A stretch of DNA of 40,499 nucleotides, taken from the NCBI GenBank assembly GCA_964523405.1, contig CAZGAQ010000045.1, positions 1-40,499 of the forward strand, in the 5' to 3' direction. The notes below the pieces were generated by a model. The model had not been told where the DNA came from, ran no database searches, and saw only the letters and a program-made list of their open reading frames with translations. Each line of letters opens with the position of its first letter. The stretch's first letter is position 1. Position numbers and translations under genes: made by a program. Positions 17,053-25,418 of this stretch are shown one piece after another. This stretch comes from CAZGAQ01 sp964523405. GTDB lineage: Bacteria; Planctomycetota; Phycisphaerae; UBA1845; Fen-1342.

Positions 17053-17898
17053 CTACGCGCCCGCCACGTCGGTGCCGCTCAGCTTCTCCACGGCCGTATA
17101 GGCCGCTTCAATCCGCGCCTTCACGAGGTCCACTTTCTCCGAGACCGGGCAGCAGCCCTTCTTTTCGGCCTGCGCCACCGTGCCCGCGGCCTTGTCACCG
17201 TGGCAGCTCTTGGCGTCACCGTCCGCCTTCGCGGTGGCCTTCGCGCCGCAACCCTGCGCCTCGGCACCCGCACAGGCCTTCTTCTCGCCCGCGCTGCACG
17301 ACTTGCCTTCCGCCTTCCCGTCCGTCGCCATCGCGAGCTTCACCTGGTCGGCCGCGGTCTTGGCGGCCTTGGCCGCCTCTTCCGCCTTCGCCTTGTCCGT
17401 GAACGTGAACGACGCCACGCGATACTTCACCGCCTGCTTGTGATCCGCCGCGAGCTTCGCCGCCGCGTCCGGACAGGCAACGCACTGGTCGCCCACCGCG
17501 TAGCGCACCGTCGTCACCGTCTCCAGGTACGCGGTCAGGGCGGCCTCATACGCCGTCAGGGCTTCCGTCCGGCCGGCGTAGGTCTTGTCCCCCAGCACAT
17601 ACTGGATCTTCGCGTCGGCGTTCTTGTCCGCCAGCTTCTGCGCCTGCTCCGGGCAGCAGGTCTTTTCGTCGCCGACGATGTACGTCATCTTCGGCATGCC
17701 CGCGGCCGCAAGCTTCTCGCCCGCGCAGCCGCCTTTCGCACTGCCATCCTTGGCACTGCCCTTGCACTTGTCGCCACACGCGGTCGCCTTCGCACCACAC
17801 CCGGCCGCAGCCTTCTCGTCGCCACACCCGCCCGCCAGCGCCGCCCCGCTACAGCTCAACGCAAACAGAACCACAACCGTCCCGAGCAATGCCTTCAT
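17053..17898 (-). CDS. Secreted cysteine-rich protein with two related domains, function unknown
   Basis: 281-residue exported protein; the signal peptide ends near residue 22 (ALAGG). Sixteen cysteines occur, many as CCPEQ (81-85), CVACPDAA (139-146) and CCPVSE (249-254). Two segments look homologous: MTYIVGDEKTCCPEQAQKLA (71-90) and VRYAVGDQCVACPDAAAKLA (131-150). In each, a helical Ala-rich stretch follows, with Tyr-(Val/Leu) after about ten residues. The linkers (23-60 and 195-248) are rich in Gly, Lys, Ala and Cys. Metal binding or disulfide-stabilised wall association is conceivable but not shown by any named motif. The start is the ATG after AGGAGTATTCGC; the long upstream open frame is not coding. 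A near-consensus promoter lies 131 bases upstream. Confidence 0.75.
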   Translation of the reverse strand: MKALLGTVVVLFALSCSGAALAGGCGDEKAAAGCGAKATACGDKCKGSAKDGSAKGGCAGEKLAAAGMPKMTYIVGDEKTCCPEQAQKLADKNADAKIQYVLGDKTYAGRTEALTAYEAALTAYLETVTTVRYAVGDQCVACPDAAAKLAADHKQAVKYRVASFTFTDKAKAEEAAKAAKTAADQVKLAMATDGKAEGKSCSAGEKKACAGAEAQGCGAKATAKADGDAKSCHGDKAAGTVAQAEKKGCCPVSEKVDLVKARIEAAYTAVEKLSGTDVAGA

Positions 17899-18029
17899 GC
17901 GAATACTCCTCTGGGTTTCACAGGTCCGCACAGAATGCGCCGAACCAACCTCGGCCCGGCCTCGCACTCCGGCCCAAACACCTTCTGGAACCGCATCGCG
18001 GCTCCCCCCATTCCCGATGCACCGCGCAA

Positions 18030-18057
18030 ATCGTATCATTTCTGTGCTCTTTGTCAA
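18030..18057 (-). promoter_or_regulatory. Promoter of the cysteine-rich protein gene
   Basis: Minus-strand TTGACA (18052-18057, perfect consensus) and TACGAT (18030-18035) are separated by 16 bases in a less GC-rich patch. It is the best -35 in the window and implies a leader of about 125 bases. Confidence 0.6.
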
Positions 18058-18166
18058 CGCAATTATATCGCGGCCTCGCCACCGCCGCGGAACGTGGCTG
18101 CAACTTGTTGTCAGGCAATATCTTCCGCTGGATACCAGCGCGGTTCGCTCCCCGCCGCGACCGCCG

Positions 18167-21013
18167 TCACTTCTCCCCAAACACCCGCACCTCGCTCACG
18201 TGCACCCCGCCCCCATCCACTGCCTCAATGCGAATCACTTTGGTCTCCCGCGGCGTCGCGGCGTAGGTCACCCACTTCTCGCTCGGCCTGGCGTTGTTCA
18301 CGTCCTTGTCATTCGCCATGGACAGCGCGAACGACTCGGGCCCCTGCTCGGCGAAGGGCGTGGCCTTCGCATCGGCCGCCGCGCCGCGCGTCGTGATTTC
18401 GAAACGCTGGTAGAACGCGCCGTGCCCGCTGTCCTGCACGATACGAATCACACCGACGCGCGCCGCCTGCGGCAGCTCGATCTCCACCCAGTCGCCCTGC
18501 TTCGCCTGGCCACCTTCCCAATTCGTCGCCACGTCGCCGTCCACGAGCTTCGCACACGTGTCCGCCCCACCCGAGGCCCGCACCAGCGCACCCTGCGCCA
18601 GGTTCGTGGCGAGGTCCATCTTCGCCGACGGCGCAATCCGGCACGCCAGCGGCAGCGTGGCCGCGTCCTTGTGCCCCAGCCAGTACAGCGTGTTGAAGTC
18701 GATGACCCGCACGAACTGGTAGTCGCGCTGCCCGTTCGCGTTCACCTGCAAGAGCAGCGTGATGTTCTCACCCACCACATCCGGCCGCCCGAACGGGTTT
18801 TTCTGGCGAAGCGTGTGGCCCGTGATCGTCGTGTAGTCGGCCGGCTCCAACGAATCCTGGTCCGGCAGCCGCAGCACACCCTGATCGTCCGCGCCGAGGT
18901 CCTCCGCCACACGGCTCTCCGCGTCGATGGAGTTGCCGTGCGTCTGCCAGATCGTGACCTTGGCGCCCGGCAGCGGCTTCCCGTCGAGCGACGTGAGCTT
19001 CACGGAGCACGCCTTCGGCAGATCATACTGCCATTCGCCGTAGAAGCCGTTGCGGAACGCGAGGTTCGTGTTCACGCCACCCACGGTGTTCAGCTCGTAC
19101 AGCCCCGTGCCTTCCCAGTAGCGCGTGTTGGGGCGCGTGTCGCTGCCACCCATCAGACCGGCATACGCGTACCAGCTCCCGCGCGTGATGTACTTGCCGC
19201 TCTCGTCCTGCACCTTGCACTTGCCGTTGGGCTGGTCAGGCTCGGACGCCTCGATGTTCGACCAGTACACGTCGTACGCCCCGATCGTCTGGTGCGACGC
19301 CTCGTGCAGCAGCGAGCCTTCCAGCACGACGCGCCGCGTCCGCAGGAAGCGTTTGTCGTTCTCGTCCGCTTCCTTCACCCACTTTTCGTATTCCGCACGT
19401 GCAGCCGCTTCGTCCTTCTTACCGTCGCGCATACGCTCCTTGATCCCCTCCGCGACGGCCTTCGGCTCCATGCGCGATCCACCGGCATCCCACTCCGTGC
19501 CCCACTCACCATCGAAGTGCGGGTCCCACTTGTCGTACGGCCGATGGATGCCGCCCGCCAGCACGCCGTTCTCGACAATGCCAAAATCGTCCAGCGCAGT
19601 CCGTTCCAGGCAGCCATCTGGGGCCACGCCGTCGAAGCGCGACTTGTCGAAGTACGTCTCGTTCCAGATCGTGAAGTGCCACTGCAAGTAGTCCTCAAAC
19701 GAGTACGAGCCCAGTGCCGTCGGGAAATCCTTCACGTACTCGTACGCGCCCTGCTCAACCCAGTACTTGAGCACCTTCGCGCCCAGGTACTTCGCCACCA
19801 GGTTGTTGTTCTTCGTGATCTCGTCGACCTGGTCCTGCGGATCAACCTCGAACTCCAGCAGCCGGTTGCGGTGGTCGCGGTGATCCACCGCCCACTTCCA
19901 TTCCCACGTGGCCGTCCACTCCGCCCACGGCGCCAGCTCGCCCTCGAATTTCCCTTCCGCCACGACCTTGTCGTTCAGCATCCAGCGATACGCCACCGGC
20001 CCCCGCACCGGCTGCGTGCCCGCGTTCTTCACGTGCGCCGTGTACGTCACCGTGTCCCCGTCCTTCGGCCACTTCTGCTCGTCGCCGTAGTCCGGCTTCT
20101 TCATGATGCCGACGTTGTCCCCCCGGAACATCTTCCGCTCGTACGTCGTTTCCCCGTTGTCGTGATAACGGGTATAGCGCGGCGTGCGCTCGATGTACGT
20201 CACGTCCAGGTCGGCCTGGTCGGGCTTCTTCAGCTCGGCCAGCTTCTTCATCGCGTACGTGATCCGCAGCGCCGGCTTGTGCGACAGCGCGGGATCCCCG
20301 TTCTCCAGCACGTCGGACGATACCAAGGCCAGCTTGCCCTTCAGCGGCGTACCGGCCTGCACCACGATCAGCCAGCCGTAGTTGCGGTAGTGCTTCCCGA
20401 GCCAGAACTGTACGTCCTGCACCAGTCCCGGGCCTGCCAGCACGAACGCCTTCTGATCCGCTTTCCAGCACTCGGCCAGCTTGCCCGTATAGCTCGGCTT
20501 CTCCGCGCAGTCCGCCCGCCCGCCGGGCTTCGTCCACGGCCGCACGTGGGCCGCGCCGCCCGTGTATCGGTTCACGAAAGTCGTTGCCCAGTTCTGCGGC
20601 GCCCCGTTCGCGTATCCGTCGCGCCAGGGCTTGCTTACACGGTACACCTCGATGGTCGCGTTCTGGTCGACATCGCCATCGGGGAAGAGCGTCAAAGCCA
20701 CACTGTTAACCGCGCTACCGACGGGCACGGCCCGGTTAAGCTGCTTGAACGCCAGCAGCAGCGCATCGTCCGGCCCGGCCAGCACCATCGTCTCCGCCCC
20801 GCCGAAGCACTGATCCGGCTTGGCAGCGCAGAGGTACGTATCCTCCGCATCCATGTACGTGTACTTCTCGCCGTGCTTCAGGTCGTCGCTGAAGCCTGCA
20901 TACGCGTCGATCGGCGTGTAGCGGCGCAGCACGAGTTCGTCGGCGTGAACCGGCAGGACCGTGGCGACCAGAGCCAGGCAACCGAAGATGGCGGCGGGCA
21001 TGAGGCGGTGCAT
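18167..21013 (-). CDS. Large secreted multidomain protein with CARDB-like and F5/8C-like regions; HEASH motif
   Basis: 948-residue exported protein with a signal peptide ending near HADEL (residue 24). Regions from N to C: a beta-rich segment resembling a DNRLRE-type domain (about 26-255); a CARDB/Ig-like segment (about 318-404, GDTVTYTAHVKNAGTQPV to VDEITKNNN); a Trp/Tyr-rich central region (410-660) without a recognised family, containing HEASH at 570-574; a carboxypeptidase-regulatory-like strand region (668-700, SLDGKPLPGAKVTIW); and a discoidin/F5-8C-like domain at the C-terminus (about 800-948). HEASH fits the HExxH pattern of zinc metallopeptidases, but a third ligand is not certain. 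GGAG is 6 bases from the ATG. It is divergent from the secreted protein at 21119. Confidence 0.8.
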   Translation of the reverse strand: MHRLMPAAIFGCLALVATVLPVHADELVLRRYTPIDAYAGFSDDLKHGEKYTYMDAEDTYLCAAKPDQCFGGAETMVLAGPDDALLLAFKQLNRAVPVGSAVNSVALTLFPDGDVDQNATIEVYRVSKPWRDGYANGAPQNWATTFVNRYTGGAAHVRPWTKPGGRADCAEKPSYTGKLAECWKADQKAFVLAGPGLVQDVQFWLGKHYRNYGWLIVVQAGTPLKGKLALVSSDVLENGDPALSHKPALRITYAMKKLAELKKPDQADLDVTYIERTPRYTRYHDNGETTYERKMFRGDNVGIMKKPDYGDEQKWPKDGDTVTYTAHVKNAGTQPVRGPVAYRWMLNDKVVAEGKFEGELAPWAEWTATWEWKWAVDHRDHRNRLLEFEVDPQDQVDEITKNNNLVAKYLGAKVLKYWVEQGAYEYVKDFPTALGSYSFEDYLQWHFTIWNETYFDKSRFDGVAPDGCLERTALDDFGIVENGVLAGGIHRPYDKWDPHFDGEWGTEWDAGGSRMEPKAVAEGIKERMRDGKKDEAAARAEYEKWVKEADENDKRFLRTRRVVLEGSLLHEASHQTIGAYDVYWSNIEASEPDQPNGKCKVQDESGKYITRGSWYAYAGLMGGSDTRPNTRYWEGTGLYELNTVGGVNTNLAFRNGFYGEWQYDLPKACSVKLTSLDGKPLPGAKVTIWQTHGNSIDAESRVAEDLGADDQGVLRLPDQDSLEPADYTTITGHTLRQKNPFGRPDVVGENITLLLQVNANGQRDYQFVRVIDFNTLYWLGHKDAATLPLACRIAPSAKMDLATNLAQGALVRASGGADTCAKLVDGDVATNWEGGQAKQGDWVEIELPQAARVGVIRIVQDSGHGAFYQRFEITTRGAAADAKATPFAEQGPESFALSMANDKDVNNARPSEKWVTYAATPRETKVIRIEAVDGGGVHVSEVRVFGEK

Positions 21014-21042
21014 GTTTTTCTCCGCGGAAAGGCACTTCGGCC

Positions 21043-21071
21043 AGGACAGTCCGCCCCCGCCAGCCTATACT
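21043..21071 (+). promoter_or_regulatory. Candidate promoter for the 402-residue secreted protein
   Basis: AGGACA (21043-21048), a 17-base spacer and TATACT (21066-21071), within the 105-base divergent intergenic region and 48 bases before the chosen ATG. Confidence 0.45.
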
Positions 21072-21118
21072 TATCGCCGAGAATGAAACGTTTCGCAACC
21101 CCCGTCCGGAGTACGCTG

Positions 21119-22327
21119 ATGAACCGTTTCCTGATCGCGGCCGGGCTGGCCCTGGCCACCGCCCTCACCCGCGCCGACGCCCCCGCCTGGAAATCGCTGC
21201 CCGAAGTCAAGCCCATGGGCGAGCAAGCCCACACCGGCTCCTACATCGTCAAGGACCGCGAGAAGCTCAAGTGGGAACGCCCCAAGTTCGTCTACAACGA
21301 GAAGGCCGCCACGGGTCGCAAAGCCGCCAAGGTGATTGTGCTCATCTACAATCCGGTCCTGGAGGGCGAGGGCGGCAAGACGCTGATCGAGCACGTCAAG
21401 GGCGCCGACCCGCGCGAGTATTCCTACATCCTCGCCAACGTGATCCGCGAGGCGAGTTGGGGCTACATCAACTACGACATCGTCGACATCGTCGAAGTCG
21501 ATGGCTACCCGATCAAGGTGGACGGCTTCCGCTACACCGACGAGAGCTTCCTCGAAGTCCGCAAGACCCAGAAGTGGCAGCCCGCGACCAGCTCGTACCG
21601 CGGCTTCTTTGAGGAGAACCACCTCCTCGAACGCTTCCAGAAGGAAGGCATCACCGAGTTGTGGGTCTGGGGCGCCAGCGGCATGCACTTCGATGAGTTC
21701 GCCTTCTACATTCCCAATCGCTACGCCCGCTTCGGCCCCACCGACAACCCGTGGTTCTACCGCCCTTACGACATCCCGCCGGAGATCGGCCATACGACCT
21801 GGGTCATGGGCTTCAACTACGAGGTCGGCCCTGACAACATGATCCACAGCTACACCCATCGCGTGGAGAGCATGGCCGCCCTGGCGATGGCTGACGGCGT
21901 CTGGGAGACCTTCGGCCAGCGCGATCCCTGGAACGTGTTCTCGTGGCTCGAGACCGACCACCCCGAGACACCGTCCATGGTCGGCAACTGCCACGTCCCG
22001 CCCAACGGCCAGAGCGGCTACGACTACAACAACAAGCGCCGCGTGCTGTCGTGGGCAGACAACTGGGCCCACTACCCCAACGTCACCGGCAAGCCGCGCC
22101 TGATCTCCAGCCAGGAATGGGGCAACAACCAGTTCGGCTTCCAGAAGTGGATTCTCGAACGCGTGCCAAAGTTCCCCGGCGCCACGAAGTACGGCTACAA
22201 CAACTGGTGGGTCTACATCGCCAACACGGACGAGGACCTGCCCGACCTGAAGCTCCCCGACCCCGGCACGTTCGTCCTCCCCGACGATCTGCCCCCACCG
22301 GGCCCGAAGCCGGAACCGAAGAAGTAG
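21119..22327 (+). CDS. Secreted protein of unknown function with HxxxHxxE motif
   Basis: 402-residue exported protein (signal peptide to about residue 20, LTRADA). No named family is claimed, but it shows strongly structured blocks expected of an enzyme: VIVLIYNPVLEGEGGKTLIEH, ITELWVWGASGMHFDE (near 178-193), WVMGFNYEVGPDNMIHSYTHRVES (near 228-251), VGNCHVPPNGQSGYDYNN (near 288-305) and GYNNWWVYI (359-367). His243, His247 and Glu250 form an HxxxHxxE array that could bind a metal. The C-terminus is a Pro-rich tail. The start is the ATG at 21119 with GGAG 7 bases upstream; an upstream in-frame ATG (21083) lacks a good site and spoils the signal peptide. It is divergently paired with the 948-residue secreted protein. 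Confidence 0.78.
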   Translation: MNRFLIAAGLALATALTRADAPAWKSLPEVKPMGEQAHTGSYIVKDREKLKWERPKFVYNEKAATGRKAAKVIVLIYNPVLEGEGGKTLIEHVKGADPREYSYILANVIREASWGYINYDIVDIVEVDGYPIKVDGFRYTDESFLEVRKTQKWQPATSSYRGFFEENHLLERFQKEGITELWVWGASGMHFDEFAFYIPNRYARFGPTDNPWFYRPYDIPPEIGHTTWVMGFNYEVGPDNMIHSYTHRVESMAALAMADGVWETFGQRDPWNVFSWLETDHPETPSMVGNCHVPPNGQSGYDYNNKRRVLSWADNWAHYPNVTGKPRLISSQEWGNNQFGFQKWILERVPKFPGATKYGYNNWWVYIANTDEDLPDLKLPDPGTFVLPDDLPPPGPKPEPKK

Positions 22328-22472
22328 ACCCCTGACGCCGCGCCGAGCTACCGGCCGGCCGCAGACGAGATCAACGAAGAGCGTCCCTCGCCCGGTCCTC
22401 AGCGGCCGGGCGACGGCCTTGCGAGGCGACGCCGTGCGCCGCACTTTCCGAGTGCGATCCTGATTCCCCCGA

Positions 22473-22613
22473 CTACTTCTTCCGCCAATCCCCTGTCGGG
22501 ATGCTCGTATCCACCGTGATCCGCGGCTGGTGACGCTCTTCGGACCGGCCAAACAAGAACGTGAAGCTGGCCATCATCAGTCCGAAGCCCACAAACCACA
22601 GTACCGTGCTCAC
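22473..22613 (-). CDS. 46-residue membrane miniprotein
   Basis: Short reading frame starting GTG at 22613, with GAGGG 6 bases upstream, and ending TAG at 22473-22475. The product begins VSTVLWFVGFG and has one hydrophobic helix (about 3-21, rich in Leu, Phe, Met and Val). A charged stretch (GRSEERHQPR) and a tail ending DWRKK follow. It begins 33 bases after the stop of the PKD-like gene on the same strand, so it is probably in the same transcript. The hydrophobic-then-charged layout, ribosome site and placement support a real gene. Similar single-helix proteins accompany envelope proteins, but a function cannot be assigned. Confidence 0.55.
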   Translation of the reverse strand: MSTVLWFVGFGLMMASFTFLFGRSEERHQPRITVDTSIPTGDWRKK

Positions 22614-22646
22614 GACACGCCCTCGTCCGGCCACGGCGGGCCGCCA

Positions 22647-23744
22647 CTAGCGCTCCCAGGTCACGCCTAGACGCACAATCCCGGGAACCTTCTCATCGGT
22701 ATCGACGAGCAACTCGACGTACGCCGCCAGCTCGTTTGGATCCGGATAGACCGTCACTTTGTATACGTGCCGCCCACCCGCGCTCCCGCGCCCCTCGCCG
22801 CGCCCCCCGCCTCCTTCGCGCCCCTCCTCGCTGGCAACCTCATAGCCGGTGCCGGCCACCTTCGTGAACGTCAGCCCAACCGGCGAGGCAATGCGGAAGG
22901 TCACGCCTTCACCTTCCGCGCTCGCCGCCCAAGCCTCGTAGTGCCCGAGCATGTAGCCGTCGCGCACCTCGAAATGCCGCTGCGCTATCGGCATGATCTT
23001 CAGCTCCGGCCCGGACAGCACGACCACACCTACCTTGTCCGTCGCTTCCCGTCCCTGCCGGTCCGTCACCGTCAGCTCAAACTCGTACAGCGCGCTCGCC
23101 CACTCCATCTCCGCGCTGATGGGCAGCCCGGTCGCGCTGACCTTCGCCCGCCCGGGTCGCTTGATCTGCAAGTCCGCCGGACCGGCCACCTGCTTCCACC
23201 GGTACGTCAAGCCTTCGCCCGTGCTGGCGCTCCCGTCCAGGACGATCTCGTTCCAGCCGATCCACGTCACCCGATCGGTGCCGGCCTCGGCCACCGGCGC
23301 CGGCTTGTCCGCATCGGGGCTGTTCGGCTCCGCAGGGCCCGTCGCCGCCCCGGCCGCGCTCGTCGCGGCCGCGGCACTCGGCCTGGGGCCATGGTCGCGC
23401 TTGTGACGCGCGCTGTACGGTGGTGGGCTGTTGGGCTCCGTGGCCACCGGCGTTGGCGGCGGCGTCAAACCGTCGTCACCGGTGGTGGGCTGGCGCTCGC
23501 TGGTCGGATCGAAGTACGGCTCCGCAGGCGACGCGGGTTCCGGCACCGTCGTCGTCGCCGGCGCCGTCTCCACGGGCCGCGGGGTGATGTCAGGGTAATA
23601 GCGCGGTACCAGGACGCGGCGGGCGGAATCGCCCCCGTCCACGTCGCCGCCGCCGCGCGCGCTCGCAGTCTTCGGCAGGTAACCGCTGAGCACCATGAGG
23701 CTTACGCCCAGCGAGAAGCACATCACAAACAGGATCGTTCTCAT
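22647..23744 (-). CDS. Membrane-anchored or secreted protein with PKD-like domain
   Basis: 365-residue protein with an N-terminal hydrophobic segment (MRTILFVMCFSLGVSLMVLSG, a signal peptide or anchor). A Pro/Thr/Ala-rich disordered linker (about 35-145) follows, then a PKD/REJ-like beta-sandwich at about 150-250 (PVAEAGTDRV, EIVLDGSASTGEGLTYRWKQVAGPA, YEFELTVTDRQGREATDKVGVVV). The C-terminal beta-rich region is interrupted by a Gly/Glu/Arg-rich insertion (about 308-328). The PKD-like fold usually mediates extracellular protein or polysaccharide interactions; no catalytic motif is seen. A 46-residue membrane protein follows 33 bases downstream. The ATG at 23744 has only a weak upstream GAGACGAG site. 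Confidence 0.72.
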   Translation of the reverse strand: MRTILFVMCFSLGVSLMVLSGYLPKTASARGGGDVDGGDSARRVLVPRYYPDITPRPVETAPATTTVPEPASPAEPYFDPTSERQPTTGDDGLTPPPTPVATEPNSPPPYSARHKRDHGPRPSAAAATSAAGAATGPAEPNSPDADKPAPVAEAGTDRVTWIGWNEIVLDGSASTGEGLTYRWKQVAGPADLQIKRPGRAKVSATGLPISAEMEWASALYEFELTVTDRQGREATDKVGVVVLSGPELKIMPIAQRHFEVRDGYMLGHYEAWAASAEGEGVTFRIASPVGLTFTKVAGTGYEVASEEGREGGGGRGEGRGSAGGRHVYKVTVYPDPNELAAYVELLVDTDEKVPGIVRLGVTWER

Positions 23745-24008
23745 GCGGCTCGTCTCGAACGGACCGAGGCGCGCCGATCGCGCAGCGCCTCTCTGTACTT
23801 CATCGAGAAGCTGCGCGCGCGAGCGTAGTACTACCCCGCGAAAATCCTACCCCCCGCCGACCGGCGCTGGATACGCCCCGTAATGCAGGCCGGTTGCGGC
23901 CTCCCCCCCCCGATGCGCAAAAAACGCCGCCCCCGCGCGGACTGCCCATCCGCAGCGACACACGCCAGCCGGCGCTTCGGCTGCGCTCCCGGGCCACCCG
24001 GCGGTCTG

Positions 24009-25073
24009 CTACTTCGCCGTCTCCGTCGCTCGCCCCCACAGGTGCCCACGCTCGATCTGTCCTGCCTTCGCCCGCTCCAGCACCTGCTGGTAGTTCGGGT
24101 ACTTCCCGCGCGACGCAAACGCTTCAAACATCACGTACCGCCGGTCCGTCGTCACGCCAATCGCCTCGGCGTCGTTGTAGTCGCTGGCAATCAGTCCACC
24201 CGTCGGCGTACCGTAGTAGTCCATGATGTCATTCGCCTGCTGGCGAATCTCCTCATAGGTCCCGCGCGGTAGCGTGTTCTGCGTGTCGACGATCGCCTCA
24301 AAGCAGATCTTCCCGCGCAGCGCGTCGCCGAATTCGCGCAGCCCGACTGTGTTCGGCTGCTGATTGTTGATCACCTCTAGCCCGCACTCCACCAACTCCG
24401 GCACGATCGTGTTGATCTTGCCGCACGAGTGCATCCACGTGTGCAGCCCCAAAGCCTTGATCTCGCTGAACCAGCGGGCATAGCGCGGCTTGAAGAACTC
24501 TCGGAACATCTTCGGGCTGATGAACGCCCGATCCTGCACCCCCCAGTCGTCCGCCATCGCGGCCGCGTCCAGTCGCCCGCCGGCGATCTCGTGGCACTTG
24601 CGCAGCACGCACATGTGGTGCTCGAGCACGCGGTCGAGGATTTCGTGCACTTCCTCCTTGTGCCGCGTGAACGCCACCATCGCCTTGTCCATGCCCAGCA
24701 GCATGTGCAGGCGCTCCCAAATCCCCTGCCCAAAGCAGAACATCACGAACTTGTCGCCCGCCTCGGCCATCTGTCCGGCAAATCCGGCGTACCGCCGCGG
24801 ATCAAGGGGGTCGGGCCAGCGATAGCTCTTGAGTTTCCCGATCTCGTTCAGCGGATGCTCCACGACCTGCCCGCTGTTCGACACGGCCGTCTTGCCCCAC
24901 ACGCAGCCCCACTCATCCGGACAACGCTCGCCACCGAAGGTCCATGCCCAACCCGACGGATCGACGGTCCACACGTCGTAGCAGTCGTTCACGCCCACAA
25001 TGTCGAACTTCAGCGGCAGCCGCGGGGGGTTCTGAAACGTGATCGCTCGTTTAACGATTTCGCGCGGGGTCAT
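24009..25073 (-). CDS. UroD/MtaA-family methyltransferase-like protein 1
   Basis: 354-residue member of the uroporphyrinogen decarboxylase-like family, which includes the corrinoid:acceptor methyltransferases MtaA, MtbA and CmuA. The start (MTPREIVKRAITFQNPPRLP) is the usual family N-terminus and has AGAGGA 5 bases upstream; 40 upstream codons are open but not family-like. The H-x-C-G zinc element is present (His215, Cys217 in WMHSCGKI). The C-terminal cysteine of MtaA-type enzymes is replaced around Asp298 (GLIASDYND). FISPKMFREFFKPRY is the conserved helix of this family. True UroD activity is unlikely from the sequence style and the corrinoid neighbours; the substrate is unknown. It is separated from the rest of the cluster by the MBOAT gene. 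Confidence 0.8.
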   Translation of the reverse strand: MTPREIVKRAITFQNPPRLPLKFDIVGVNDCYDVWTVDPSGWAWTFGGERCPDEWGCVWGKTAVSNSGQVVEHPLNEIGKLKSYRWPDPLDPRRYAGFAGQMAEAGDKFVMFCFGQGIWERLHMLLGMDKAMVAFTRHKEEVHEILDRVLEHHMCVLRKCHEIAGGRLDAAAMADDWGVQDRAFISPKMFREFFKPRYARWFSEIKALGLHTWMHSCGKINTIVPELVECGLEVINNQQPNTVGLREFGDALRGKICFEAIVDTQNTLPRGTYEEIRQQANDIMDYYGTPTGGLIASDYNDAEAIGVTTDRRYVMFEAFASRGKYPNYQQVLERAKAGQIERGHLWGRATETAK

Positions 25074-25418
25074 GGTCGTCCTCTTGAGGCCCGATTCGTT
25101 TCGCTTCGGGCAACAGTGTACGGGCCCACGTCTCGGCTCGCAGCCGGATTCCTGGGCACCCAGCGCAGGCACTCGACGGCACCGCAACGGCACGCCGCCC
25201 GTGCCCGCGCCCGCACCTTAAGCGTTTCATTATCGCGAAATTCCCACCCTTCGGCAAGACATCCCCAGTACCCCCCCCACTAGCGGCCGCCGCCCCACCC
25301 TTCAGGCACATACCCTAGATCCACGAACCCCGCTTCCCTTCTTCTGGCTGACGGTTGACGGCCTTACCCGCCTCCTCGGCCGGGTATGGCCACGCGACGT
25401 ACCCCTGACACGCACGCC
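25074..25418. other. Intergenic region downstream of the MBOAT gene
   Basis: 345 bases between the MBOAT gene and UroD-like gene 1. They hold a promoter candidate (25229-25257) for the latter. An over-extended reading frame from 28152 also ends here at 25315. No independent gene is seen. Confidence 0.5.
25229..25257 (-). promoter_or_regulatory. Candidate promoter of UroD-like gene 1
   Basis: Minus-strand TTGCCG (25252-25257) and GATAAT (25229-25234, five of six consensus bases), separated by 17 bases, about 156 bases before the ATG. Confidence 0.45.

Noticed and set aside
17585..21118. Very long + strand open frame leading into the 402-residue secreted protein (apparent protein of 1580 residues)
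   Set aside because: Its first two thirds run antisense to the cysteine-rich and 948-residue genes and consist of Arg/Leu/His/Val-rich sequence typical of shadow frames in GC-rich DNA. Signal peptide and ribosome site place the true start at 21119.
25315..25418. C-terminal extension of the UroD-like 2 frame beyond the MBOAT gene
   Set aside because: It is reached only by reading the MBOAT gene in a wrong register. There is no independent start or motif, so it is not a separate gene.
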